64,000 nucleotides of DNA, taken from NCBI GenBank assembly GCA_963922205.1, contig CAWUHX010000174.1, positions 186,001 to 250,000 of the forward strand. Direction: 5' to 3'. Made by a program: the position numbers and the translations under genes. How positions within the stretch are numbered: the stretch's first letter is position 1; each line of letters starts with the position of its first letter. The DNA is from Romanomermis culicivorax. Taxonomy: Eukaryota > Nematoda > Enoplea > Mermithida > Mermithidae. Positions 23,989-33,294 of this stretch are shown in pieces. A model generated the notes under the pieces. The model was not told the DNA's origin, did no database searches, and saw nothing but the letters and a program-made list of their open reading frames with translations.

Positions 23989-24010
23989 CGTACAATCCAA
24001 ACGGTCACCA
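23989..24010 (-). promoter_or_regulatory. B1 primer binding site
   Basis: One base inside the 5' LTR, the element strand reads TGGTGACCGTTTGGATTG. The first 8 bases complement a tRNA 3' end of the form GGTCACCA, as in animal tRNA-Trp, but the match to that tRNA does not continue. The same bases follow the B2 5' LTR, although the sequence further downstream diverges. Confidence 0.7.
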
Positions 24011-24011
24011 G

Positions 24012-24603
24012 TGTTGTATCTTGTTTTGGCTGGGGCGGAGATGATGCGGCGTGAGCAGGATTGGGATTCCGAGGTTGCGTCCTTAATGTACGTGCGTCCC
24101 ACGCCCACGTTTACCCGATAGCCTAATTACTAGTACTTAAACCCCGACAATAATTATCCCAACAATTAAAGAAAGCCTAGTTTCTTTAATTGTCTCCCTT
24201 CTTTCTCACTAACTAGAAACGAAAGGGCTTTCCTACCTATTTATTACTATACAATAAACGTACGAAAACTTACGTGACAAAACGCGACGGGCGAGGCGAA
24301 AATAAAAGTAACAATAATAAATCAACTCCCACGCACGGGCGAGCAAAGACGAAAAGGCGTGGTGGGAGGCTGCTAATATATACTAGTGGTGGCCGGCGGG
24401 GCACACAACTAGTAGAGAAAAATAAAAACACACGTAAAGTATACATTAACGATAAGTGAAGAGAGAGACCAGCGCACGCGTACCGACGTGCGCTACAGTA
24501 AGATGGCCACTGGTGGTCCGCGTTGCTCTCTCCACTTGCCACCTGCGGGCCTGTGACGCGTTTTGACAAAACAATAAAAAATCGGCGAAAACACACTACA
24601 ACA
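24012..24603 (-). repeat. B1 5' LTR
   Basis: This is the upstream LTR on the element strand, 592 bp, with the same termini as 10417-11009 and about 99.5% identity by eye. It holds the promoter region, a TATA-like box and the hairpin at 24163-24192. It is followed by target duplication GGTC at 24604-24607. Confidence 0.95.
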
Positions 24604-24607
24604 GGTC

Positions 24608-24735
24608 CACTTACTATTTCAGAACATGGAAATCATTTCATTGTGGTTTTCATTGACCACTTAACAAAATATGTTGGGGCTTTTGCAGTGCCCAACATCA
24701 CAACATCAATGATATGTCACATTTTACGCCATGTC
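24608..24735 (+). pseudogene. Element A: integrase core fragment after B1
   Basis: The reading continues A's integrase directly: GPLTISEHGNHFIVVFIDHLTKYVGAFAVPNITT, matching element C's GPMTTSEAGNHFIVVFIDYF. It stops being recognisable near 24735, so the second catalytic Asp, the Glu and the C-terminal domain are missing. Confidence 0.85.
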
Positions 24736-25560
24736 ACGTGTATGACATGTTTAATTGGGAGAGCTGGGGAGGTTTGGGTATCTCATCAGGTAATACCGTG
24801 TTTTAGACGTCACATTGATGGTGAACCATATCAGATTGATCCTATTACAGTGAGTAATAGGCTGTGACTCCTGATGGATACTGGCATTTTCCCCAGGCTT
24901 CCCTGGTTGGCGTTGGGGCCTAACCTGGCGAATGGTGGCTATAGAGAGGTCTGTAGTTGGTTCTCTGGTGTTGTCCTTGGTGTCTTGCTGTAGGGTAATG
25001 GACAACGCTGCCAGGCTAGGTGCGACAATCCCCGAGTCCTGCTCAGTGAGAGTGGGGACAGGGTCACCCATAAAATGACCTAATTTGTGGGACCCGGTTA
25101 TGAACCAGACAGCCCCTTTTTAGCCCGAACCTGAGAGGTGGAGGCCCTACCCATCTGTGGAAAACCTGGGAAACCGACTTGAGAAGGGTTCCCCAACAAA
25201 TACCCCACAAATAACAATAATCCCCTGAGAAGACTCACCTAGTCCTATTTCTCAAGCGATTCGACGAATCAGGCGGCAAGTCCCTGGATACTTTCGGTCT
25301 TCTGGCACTGGAGCGGGGGATGCGATCCACACGAGTCCTAACGACGAGTTTCGGCTATCGGGAGGCGATTCTCCAACATTTCTCTGCGAACCGGGGCGGT
25401 CGGACACCTGGCACTGATGGGCAGCGGGTACTGTAGATGGGTAAGCGTCGGACGCAGTAACCGGGTATAAATTTATGCAAATTAATTTGCTATAAGGCGG
25501 CGAACGCAGTAAGAGTAGATATTCGAATTTATTCAAATTAGGCAACAGGCGGCGGACGCT
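24736..25560. other. Unidentified sequence
   Basis: This block separates the truncated end of element A from the hairpin-rich block. Two moderate open frames exist on the minus strand (24751-25071, 25252-25545), but neither shows a recognisable motif. No LTR pair or terminal repeats were found. It may be the 3' part of A replaced by another element, or a fragment of a non-LTR element. Confidence 0.35.
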
Positions 25561-25925
25561 AACAACAAATCGGACGCAGGGGTAAACCCAGAAATGAGCG
25601 AAAAACTAAAGAAACATGTCCTTTTAAGGACATGTTTGGCTACAGCTGCAGCTTGGGCGGATTTTCTGGGCGTCCAAGCTAACTTCTGCAGCTAGACGCG
25701 ATGCAGAAGATGCCTATGAGCACATAGACATTTTTTCGTTCACATGCGTTTAGCACTGAGGCCGACTGCAGTGCCTATGCTAAGCATATGAACGTCTTTA
25801 GCTAAACTTCTTAGCTAGTCGTTTTTGCGTAACAAAAACGACGCTAATTTTTGGTGATAAGAGGTGCATGGAATGCACCAAAAATAGCCATGTGCTCGTG
25901 GAGCAAGACTGGTGGAAGTTTTTAG
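25561..25925. other. Hairpin-rich block
   Basis: At least six inverted repeats occur within about 300 bp. There is a perfect 12-bp-arm palindrome at 25612-25637 (spacer TT). A longer stem pairs AGCTGCAG/AGCTTGGGCG with CGTCCAAGCT/CTGCAGCT (about 25642-25694). CTATG/CATAG pairs near 25714-25727, and a CGTTCA...TGAACG pair spans about 25738-25795. GTCGTTTTTG pairs with CAAAAACGAC (about 25819-25843), and GGTGCAT with ATGCACC (about 25863-25879). No coding frame accounts for it. Confidence 0.55.
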
Positions 25926-26137
25926 CTAAAGGGCCTACTGTAGCCTGCGTTCATAGAGAAATAAAAATATAACAAAACGAAACATAGAAATGCATGAAAA
26001 ATATAAAACGAACACAAAATGCATGTGTAAAAATGAAATAAACGAAAACATGAATGAGTAATAAACAATTCATGAAAGAAAAACAAGATATTGACATGAT
26101 CGGAACCACGTGACGTTGGGGAATTGAGGGGCACGTG

Positions 26138-26168
26138 ACACGGCGGTCCTTCGAAAAAGGGCGTCCTC
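26138..26168. repeat. Repeat with small hairpin, first copy
   Basis: CGGTCCTTCGAAAAAGG followed by GCGTCCTCGTCC recurs at 26633-26664 with one base changed. In the second copy GTCCTT and AAGGAC pair around CGAAA. The pair brackets about 495 bp downstream of element C's integrase. Confidence 0.55.
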
Positions 26169-26399
26169 GTCCTTGTGGTGGTTAGTAGTGAGGTTTGTGC
26201 GGCGTGTCCATGGTCGTAGGTCATTCCAAGGTGTGACGGCAGGTGGTCAAATAGGTCGGTTGGGTTGTTGGCGGATGGAGCCTTCTTTGATCATAATTCG
26301 TTCGACAGTATGGTAACCGGAAATTGTTGATGCGTGAAGTTGCAGACATTGAATATCCTATGCGAAAGTCTAGAACACAGAAAAGAAAAAATTTCGGGG

Positions 26400-26545
26400 C
26401 GAGATGTAGGCTATCGCAGAGGATGCACCCAGTGAGGTGCAGATTATCGGGTTATCGCAGAGGATGCACCCAGTGAGATGTAGGATATCGGGTTATCGCA
26501 GGGGATGCACCCAGTGAGATGTAGGCAATCGCGTGAGGATGCGCC
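26400..26545. repeat. 41-bp tandem repeat, about 3.3 copies
   Basis: Units start at 26412, 26453 and 26494, with a partial fourth near 26528. The shared core is ATCGCAGAGGATGCACCCAG, followed by a GTGAGATGTAGG-type segment. Copies differ at a few bases. It lies just downstream of the element C coding region and may belong to its 3' untranslated region or LTR. Confidence 0.8.
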
Positions 26546-26632
26546 TAAGATGTGATGCTCTGGTTGCTGCACATTCTCTTCTATCCACTAAGATCCAGCA
26601 TGGACAAGAGTGGATACTTTGTGAGGGGCAGG

Positions 26633-26664
26633 GCGGTCCTTCGAAAAAGGACGTCCTCGTCCGT
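26633..26664. repeat. Repeat with small hairpin, second copy
   Basis: This is the second copy of the 26138-26168 repeat, here with a perfect 6-bp stem (GTCCTT/AAGGAC). It abuts the end of element C's integrase frame. Confidence 0.55.
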
Positions 26665-26696
26665 AAGCGGGGACAATGAAGAGAATGCATCTTGAG

Positions 26697-28217
26697 TTAA
26701 GGGTCGGGGACCTCTGCATCAAGATGTGGGTCAATCAAATTCGGTGTAAAGTCCCGGCTTGTTGAAGGAAACAACAAGGGTGCCGAATCCGTTGCCTGTG
26801 AAGTGGGAGGTGTATCCTCTGCTTCACTCGGTGGTTCAGGGGACACGTAAAGTCGAAGCTGGTTGACATGTACAGTGTCTTCCTGATCCGTCTCGAGACG
26901 AAGTGTGACATTGGGATATGCCACACTTGTTACAAGATAGGGCCCATCGTAGATGGGCAGCAATTTAGGAGTGAGTCCACGTTTGCTGGAAGTGCGCAGT
27001 TTGAGCACCTGATCCCCTACTTTGTATGAGACATTGTGTGCCCTCCGGTCGTAAGACCGTGCATAGGCCTCCTGTGCTTTCTCAATCCGACTCTGGATTA
27101 AGGTTAACGCATTCGTGAAATGACGTTTGACCTCCATATCATATGAGGAAACATTAATGATATGGGCCGGAGGGTTGAATGAGAGCGCGGCATCAACAGG
27201 GAGCATGGGTGTGCGACCGTACATGAGTTCAAAGGGCGAGTACCCTGTTGACTCATTCATGCTGATCTTGACGGCAAACACAGCGTATGGTAGGTGTTCA
27301 TCCTAATCAGTATGTCGGTGATGAACATACATACGTAGCCGTGTGGCTAGTGTCTGATTAGCTCTTTCCACCTCGCCGTTGGTCATCGGATGATAGGCGG
27401 TAGAGTGGATCTTCTTCGTTGCGCAGATCGCAGTGATCTCAGTCATCAGTTTTGATGTGAAATCAGTGCCACGGTCTGACTGAAGAATCTGCGGTGCCCC
27501 GCGCCGGCAGACAATTTGTGTTACAAACAGTCGGGCTATGGTGTGCGCAGTGATGTCCGGAGTAGCAAAAGCCTCGACCCATTTCGTAAAGTAGTCGATG
27601 AAGACTACGATGAAATGGTTGCCAGCTTCGCTAGTGGTCATTGGTCCCATACAGTCGACACCTACCCGATGAAACGGTCCCATAATGGTGATGGGTGTCA
27701 GGGTCGCAGTGGTTTTCTGTTCAGCGGGCTTATTCCGTTGGCAAAGATCACACCGCTGACAGAAGGATTTTACATCCCGACTGAGGGAAGGCCAGTGGTA
27801 TCTGCGAGCAATGAGCCGCGCAGTACGTTTAGCACCAAAGTGTCCAGCTAAGATGTCATCATGATGATCCCGGATAATGGTAGTAACCATGGATCTGGGT
27901 ATGACTATCTTATTGGACTCGCCTGTCCATTTCTGAAGAACGTTATCCAACAGGTGGTAGCCTCGCACATCATTCTGGTCGCCCAGAGGCTTAAGAGAGC
28001 GAATGATGTCGGCTAACTCCGGATCCTCCAGCTGAGCAGCGAAAAGGTCGGGGTGCTGCGCACCAACCAATATCTCGGCATAAGACTCTGATCGTACCGG
28101 GCGCTCCCCGCCAGCAGTAATCAGTGCTGAATTACTTGAACACGCCAGGTGCTGCACACCATCAGTCAAGGTTCTTGATCTCGCCAGGTGCTGCGCACCA
28201 TCAGTCATCATCATAAC
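26697..28217 (-). pseudogene. Element C: integrase, nearly complete with stops
   Basis: The zinc domain HHDDILAGHFG...CQRCDLC lies near 27735-27870. The core follows with VDCMG, LQSDRGTDF and NGEVERANQT (about 27370-27665), giving a D,D-35-E set. A C-terminal module with GPYLV and a HVNQLRLY segment (about 26840-26950) corresponds to the GPY/F module. A TAG at 27302-27304 replaces what is probably a Trp codon (HTD-stop-DEHLPYAVF), so the domain is split into 27303-28214 and 26697-27281. It would have integrated the element cDNA. Confidence 0.88.
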
Positions 28218-30098
28218 ATGCCCCTCAGGTCTGTAAAGGGGAGTATCATCAATACTCTGACCGGTGAGGGAGTTAGGATCCGGCAGGTGTGATAATGCAT
28301 CAGCATTACCATTAGACTGACCTTTTCACGGCCGAATTGTCAGTTTGAATTCGGCGAGCGCGAGTCCCCATCGAGCGATCCGAGCAGAGGGGTTAGGCTT
28401 CTCCAACACTGCTTTGACCGCTGTATGGTCAGTCTGAACAACCACCTCGTGCTGGAAGAGGTATGGTCGAAAGTGCTTGACGAAATGGACAACAGCGAGA
28501 GTTTCCAGTTCTGTAATGGAATAGTTTTTCTCGGCCGCTGTTAACCCTCGGCTGGCGTACGCGACAGGATGGTCGTATCCAAATTCGTCTAACTGGCTTA
28601 GAACCACTCCTATCCCCGAAATACTTGCATCAGTTTGAACGATAAAGGATTTCAAAAAGTCCGGATGGCCCAGCATAGGAGGGTTGGTCAGCAGGCGGCA
28701 GAGTTCATCGAACGCCTCCTGCTGAGGTTTTGACCACTGGAAAGTGATTTCCTTCCGTAAGAGCTTGGTGAGTGGCTCGCTGAGCCGGGCACAACCAGGG
28801 ATGAAACGCCTGTAGTAAGACTTGAGGCCTAGGAAGGACTTGATGTCTTTGGCGTTTTGTGGAATGGGTAGATTTTGGACGGCGGCCAGCTTGGCTTGGT
28901 CAGGTTCCAGGCTGCTCTGTGAGATGCGATAGCCTAGGTACTCTACCTCTGAGTGCGAGAATTTGCACTTGCTCAGTCTGAGCTTCATTCCACCCAGGGG
29001 AAGACGGGCGAACACATCTGCCAGGCGCTCAAGCATTTGGGTGTGAGAGTTCCCGAACACCAAAATGTTGTCGAGATAGGTCAGAACCGTGCGCCATTGG
29101 ATTCCAGTAAGGAGGAGGTCCATGAGGCGTTGAAATGTCCCTGGTGCGTTGCACAGACCGAAAGGCAAATAATTGAATTCGTAAAGTCCAATGGGCGTAT
29201 TGAATGCCGTTTTCTCTTTATCCGCCTCGGCAATCAGGATTGACCAATAAGCGTTAGCCTGATCAAGGGTAGTGAAATACTTCATACCCTTGAGTGTGTC
29301 GAGAATGTCATCTATCCGTGGGAGAGGGTAGACATCCTTTTTCGTGACCTCGTTAAGACCACGAAAGTCAACACACATACGGTGAGAACCGTTTTTCTTG
29401 CGCACCAGGACAGTATTAGTAGCCCACGGTGACGTGCTCTGCTGAATAATACCTTTCTCCTGGAGCACCTTGACCTCCTGCATGATGAGATCCTTTTCCT
29501 TAGGTGAGGACCGGTAAGGGAAACGGCAGACTGGGCGGGCATCGCCCGTGCTGATTTCGTGCTGGACGAGATCAGTGGAACCTGTGTCCTTTTCATCAAG
29601 AGCATAAAGGTCGGTGTATGCAACCAGCAGGTCGAGTAAGGCTGCCCGGTCCGGAGGGGAGATATCCGGTGAGATTACAGCATTGGCCTCAACCCACTGA
29701 CGGTCGAGGACTGTGTCTGAGTTGACTGGTGATCCCCGTGAGGGCTCACTATGCATTTGCGCATGACCGATGGTCATGTGCGGGTAGAGAACCACGGAAT
29801 GAGTATTCGGGTTAACTACTTAAAGTGGTATTTGACCGTTGGTCACGCTACTCACGCTTCCAGCAAAATATACGTTTCTTTGAGATCCCGTGAGGTGCTT
29901 TGGGAAGAAGGCCACCTCAGGTACGTTCGTATAGATTGGTGGGATGGGTACAGTGAATCGTGTCAGGGAGCGAGGCTCCAAAATTACCAAGTCCTTCAGG
30001 GGCAAGGCGCTGCGGGCAGAAGGTGGGCTGTGGATGAGACCGTCACAGGGGATTTTATTTTCCTTGAACTGGAGGAAGGATTTCTCCCAGTTCAAGCT
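28218..30098 (-). pseudogene. Element C: reverse transcriptase and RNase H with stops and a dead RT site
   Basis: The main frame (28326-29795) has RT motifs VLVRKKNGSHRMCVDFRG, LPFGLCNAPGTFQ and a palm segment reading YLDN rather than YLDD. The second catalytic Asp codon is AAC (plus-strand 29067-29069). RNase H follows with VQTDASISGIG and TELETLAVVHF. Stops occur at the RT upstream boundary (near 29820, between QIPL and VVNPNTHS) and after KLTIRP (near 28325), each interrupting an otherwise continuous frame. Element A keeps YLDD at the same place. With the Asp lost, cDNA synthesis would be abolished even if the stops were bypassed. Confidence 0.9.
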
Positions 30099-31400
30099 GA
30101 CACAATTGAACCGGCCAAGGAAGTTTGTTCCGAGGACCAGTTCAGCTGAACAGTTCTCCTGGATTTGGACCTAAATCCGTTCAGAGACATCAGCCACTGT
30201 AACCGTGATATAGGCTGCTCCTAGCAGTGGGATCGGGGACCCATTGGCTGCGATAGGACGAGCCCTGGTTGGTGAAAGTGTCAAGTTGGGCAGCTGGGCC
30301 GCTAACTTGTGGTCCAGGAGTGAGAAAACAGCTCCTGTGTCGACCAGTGCCTTTGCTTCTACCCAGTTGTTAAGGAGAACTTTGATATGGGGTGTCTGAA
30401 TATCATTTGGGTAAAAAGCAGAGACCACACGACCGGAATCAGGTGTGGTGGCACCACTAGTGTGTTTAGTCTTACCGGACCGCTTTGGAATCGGCAGTCC
30501 CATACGACGTAGTAGACCTACTAGAGCGTATCCGACAGAGGGTTCCGGGTCATTCAGAAGGGTGGACTCATTCTGTACCGTGAGTACGTGGTCTGAGTGG
30601 TCCCTTGGGCTCTGAGTAGCTCCTAGTGATTCAATCTCGGTGTCTGATAGCGGTGGCGCTGTTGGCACGGGTGATGCCGGAGCATCTGAATCACTTGGCT
30701 CACAGAATCGGCCTTTCTCTAGCGTAACTGGAGAGTTTCCAGGCAGAGGTCGAGGGCAACCTGACCCATGCAAGGTCGAGGAATGACGACTTGCCTGTCT
30801 GGAAGAAGTCCGGTATCCCGGGGTTGACCCACGTGATGAGGCAACTGAGGAAGCCCGTGAGTGTGGCAGAGAGATGGACGAAGCCCTGGACCGCGATCGT
30901 GATCCCGACCTGTGTGAGTTCCTTGAGAGAGCACGGGTGTTCTCCCACCAGGGGTCGATCTGGTCAATCTCCGGCGTGGTCAGCAGGAGGGGTAATTCTA
31001 CCGCGTCCAGCCGACAAACATTACGTTGGTAGTCAAACATAATGTTCTTGAACTGTTCTAAGAAGTCCAGTCCGAGTATGAGGTCAACAGGTGCCCAGAA
31101 GGGAGACGTAGTCTTGCACACATGGAGATGTATATTGATCCGTGTGTTCGGCTGGCGGTTTCCGGGCAACATGATTTCATATGGTCCCGAAAGGATGGTA
31201 TGAACGGCTTTACCATTGATGCTCATCAATGGGTTAAAGTCGTGATGTTGCTGGAACGCCATGACCGCCTTCGGACTTTCTTTAGCCAAGGCCTTATGAA
31301 GATGTTGGCTAATGATAGTGCGGGGGCAACCCGTATCAAGGAAAGCAGGAGTTTCCTTGGCATCCAGCAGCACGACAAAGCACGGTGTGATTCGGTCAAG
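30099..31400 (-). pseudogene. Element C: two tandem retropepsin domains
   Basis: The frame continues without interruption from the glycoprotein's cytoplasmic tail. Domain 1 has AFLDTGCPRTI (31321-31350) and, about 90 residues later, LILGLDFLEQF (31051-31081). A Ser/Arg-rich linker of about 150 residues follows ([13 protein letters not shown]..., about 30780-30930). Domain 2 has ALVDTGAVFSLLD (about 30318-30353), an AANGSPIPL segment, and LVLGTNFLGRF (30108-30140). A TAG at 30171-30173 falls inside domain 2. Both have the two hallmarks of retropepsins (DTG and a downstream LG-x-[DN]-F). A single-chain pseudo-dimer is possible; alternatively one copy processes Gag and the other Pol. The duplication is shared with element A. 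Confidence 0.75.
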
Positions 31401-33266
31401 CTGGGAGGGCACATCGTTTTGCACGTAGTGAAAACCGATCCAGCGTTGGACTTTGCGGTAAAGACCCAACGGGGAGAAACGGCGAACAAACCGGACCTGT
31501 TTGTTCCGCAGACGGTAGCTGAGATAATAAGATACACCAAGATAGGCAAGGTATCCGACACCGATCAGCACCATCAGGGTAATTAGGATGTTAAAGATCA
31601 ACTGGACCGGCCCGCTCAAGACAGCATGCAAGCCCTGGGCGAGGGTGTGTTGTTGACCCGTAATAACATGGTTTGCTGCCAGGCCGACACCTTCCAGAGA
31701 GGCCTTGATGTCGGTTCCTACCCCTGCAAAAGCCTGGTAGATGGCGTCTGGTTGCAGGGATAGACCAGCGGTAAAGTTTACCAGCTGGTTGAGTACCGCT
31801 TTAATTTGCTCAGTCTTGTAAACGTACTGTTTAAAGAAGGCAAAGTTTGAAGGGGTCATCGCCAACTGGTCATGGAAGAGCGCAGGTGCCTCAAAGTGAG
31901 TGATGTTGAAACGCTGCTTCCAGAAGAGTTCCAGTGGGATGTGGCTCACATGGACCGCGCCAGACTCAGTAAACCAGCCCGAGCGATTTCGGAAAATCCC
32001 TGTAAAGTGGTGATGACACGGCACAATTGGGCTAGATTTAATGAGATCTGGACCACCGGGGGTGGCGAAATAGATGGTGCCGCCGACCTGTACAGGTAAG
32101 TACTTGTAGCAAACGTTTCCCACCCGGTACGAGTGGTAAACGTAGGTGGCGTTGACCTTCTGACACGGCCATATTGTCAGCGCATCGCCTGTGAATTCCG
32201 CCGTCAGGTCATTCCTCTGGAGGAATGCCCGAGCACCCAATGTAGGGTCGAAGTGAAGCAACTGCCAAGTCAGATCAAGATAGCATTGAGCGTGAGAGCA
32301 GAGCTCAAGCCACGTGAACCGGAAACCATTAATTTCCGACTCCTTGATCTGCTGAGCCAGGTAGTTCAGTTTGGCATTGACAGTATCGGGACGTGTGTCC
32401 TTTGCCATTCTGAACAGGTTTTGGGTCAAATTGTATCTCCCGTGGATGCGAAGGAGAAGACCCTGATCCGTCCGGACTGTGGTGGAACGTAGTTCTGGCC
32501 ACAGTTGGAAGACGCGGGAGTTTCCTGGGATCTTAAGGGCAACCTGTAGATCATCGATGATGACATGGTTCCCTGACATGGACGCAGTGTAATTTCCCTT
32601 GGGGTGATAATGACACCGCGCCGTGAAGTTTTGTGCAGGCCAGACAATGACCCCGTCTAGAGTAGTGCACTGACCTGCAGTGGGACTGCATCCACCTACA
32701 TCGCCTAAGGTGCTTAGGGCCGTAGTGCCGTCCCACGAAGCGACTTGTCCCTCCTCGATGAAGAAGTTAGTCACTGTCTTGCAGATGTCGCTGCAGCACC
32801 ATTCGTACATCACTTCCAATGTTTGGTTTGTGCTATAAAAGCCAGGGCGAATGCCGACAAGTTTTTGTGAGCCAAACATCTTAGTGCGATGTGCTAGCAT
32901 GCAGGCCGCAGGCGCTAAGTGCTGAGTGGTAATGACGTCTGCAGTAATGCCCCTAGAGCCGAAGAAACCAGTGTTGGTACAGACTTTGCGGGTGCGCAAT
33001 GTGCATTTCCACGCTGTGGTTGTAATTGGGTCTGAGCTAGGGACATACACCGTAACGTTCATGCGCCCCGGGCTCCATGAAGATTGCGGTGGTTTACACT
33101 CTACACGTTGGGGTAACTCAAGTGGGTGTCTGCTTCTTGAGAGACCACAAAATTGATACTGAGCTGCCGGTGCTGACAAACTCACCCCTAGAAGCAGTGA
33201 CGTTACCAAGGTCAATTTTATTATCAAAGACAACTGTACAAACGTGGTTTGTAAGTGTTCACACAT
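31401..33266 (-). pseudogene. env-like: Element C: envelope-like glycoprotein between gag and pol
   Basis: The ATG at 33266 lies 29 nt after the end of gag and opens a hydrophobic signal-peptide-like leader (about 30 residues, ending near SAPAA). The ectodomain of about 530 residues is rich in paired cysteines and has about nine N-glycosylation sequons. One membrane span (31520-31606) is followed by a basic tail (RLRNK...). The frame then runs straight into the protease, so glycoprotein and Pol are one polypeptide unless cleaved. The domain is largely uninterrupted here. The cysteine layout and blocks such as GNVCYKYLPV and a WPC segment resemble glycoproteins of chuvirus-like negative-strand viruses; this is my inference by eye. 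It would mediate membrane attachment and fusion if functional. It is an element-borne copy. Confidence 0.65.
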
Positions 33267-33294
33267 TTTCACAAATCTGGCCTGAGGGGCAGTG

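Larger units (their letters stand above)
10417..24603 (-). mobile_element. LTR retrotransposon B1, complete, minus strand (14.2 kb)
   Basis: This complete Ty3/Gypsy-type element has 593/592-bp LTRs (TGTTG...ACAACA), a 4-bp target duplication, PBS and PPT. It has an open gag-pol frame of about 2,240 codons and a second frame of about 1,640 codons. By eye the two LTRs differ at three places: position 10447 versus 24042, one G/A near 10850/24445, and one single-base indel near 10991/24587. This points to a recent insertion. Nothing in the coding frames looks broken, so it may be capable of transposition. It is unusually long for the group because of ORF2. A diverged, older copy of the same family (B2) lies at 38505-55788. 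Confidence 0.93.

Noticed and set aside
25252..25545. Minus-strand 97-codon frame as a gene
   Set aside because: It has no recognisable motif, no clear start context and sits in repeat-like sequence.
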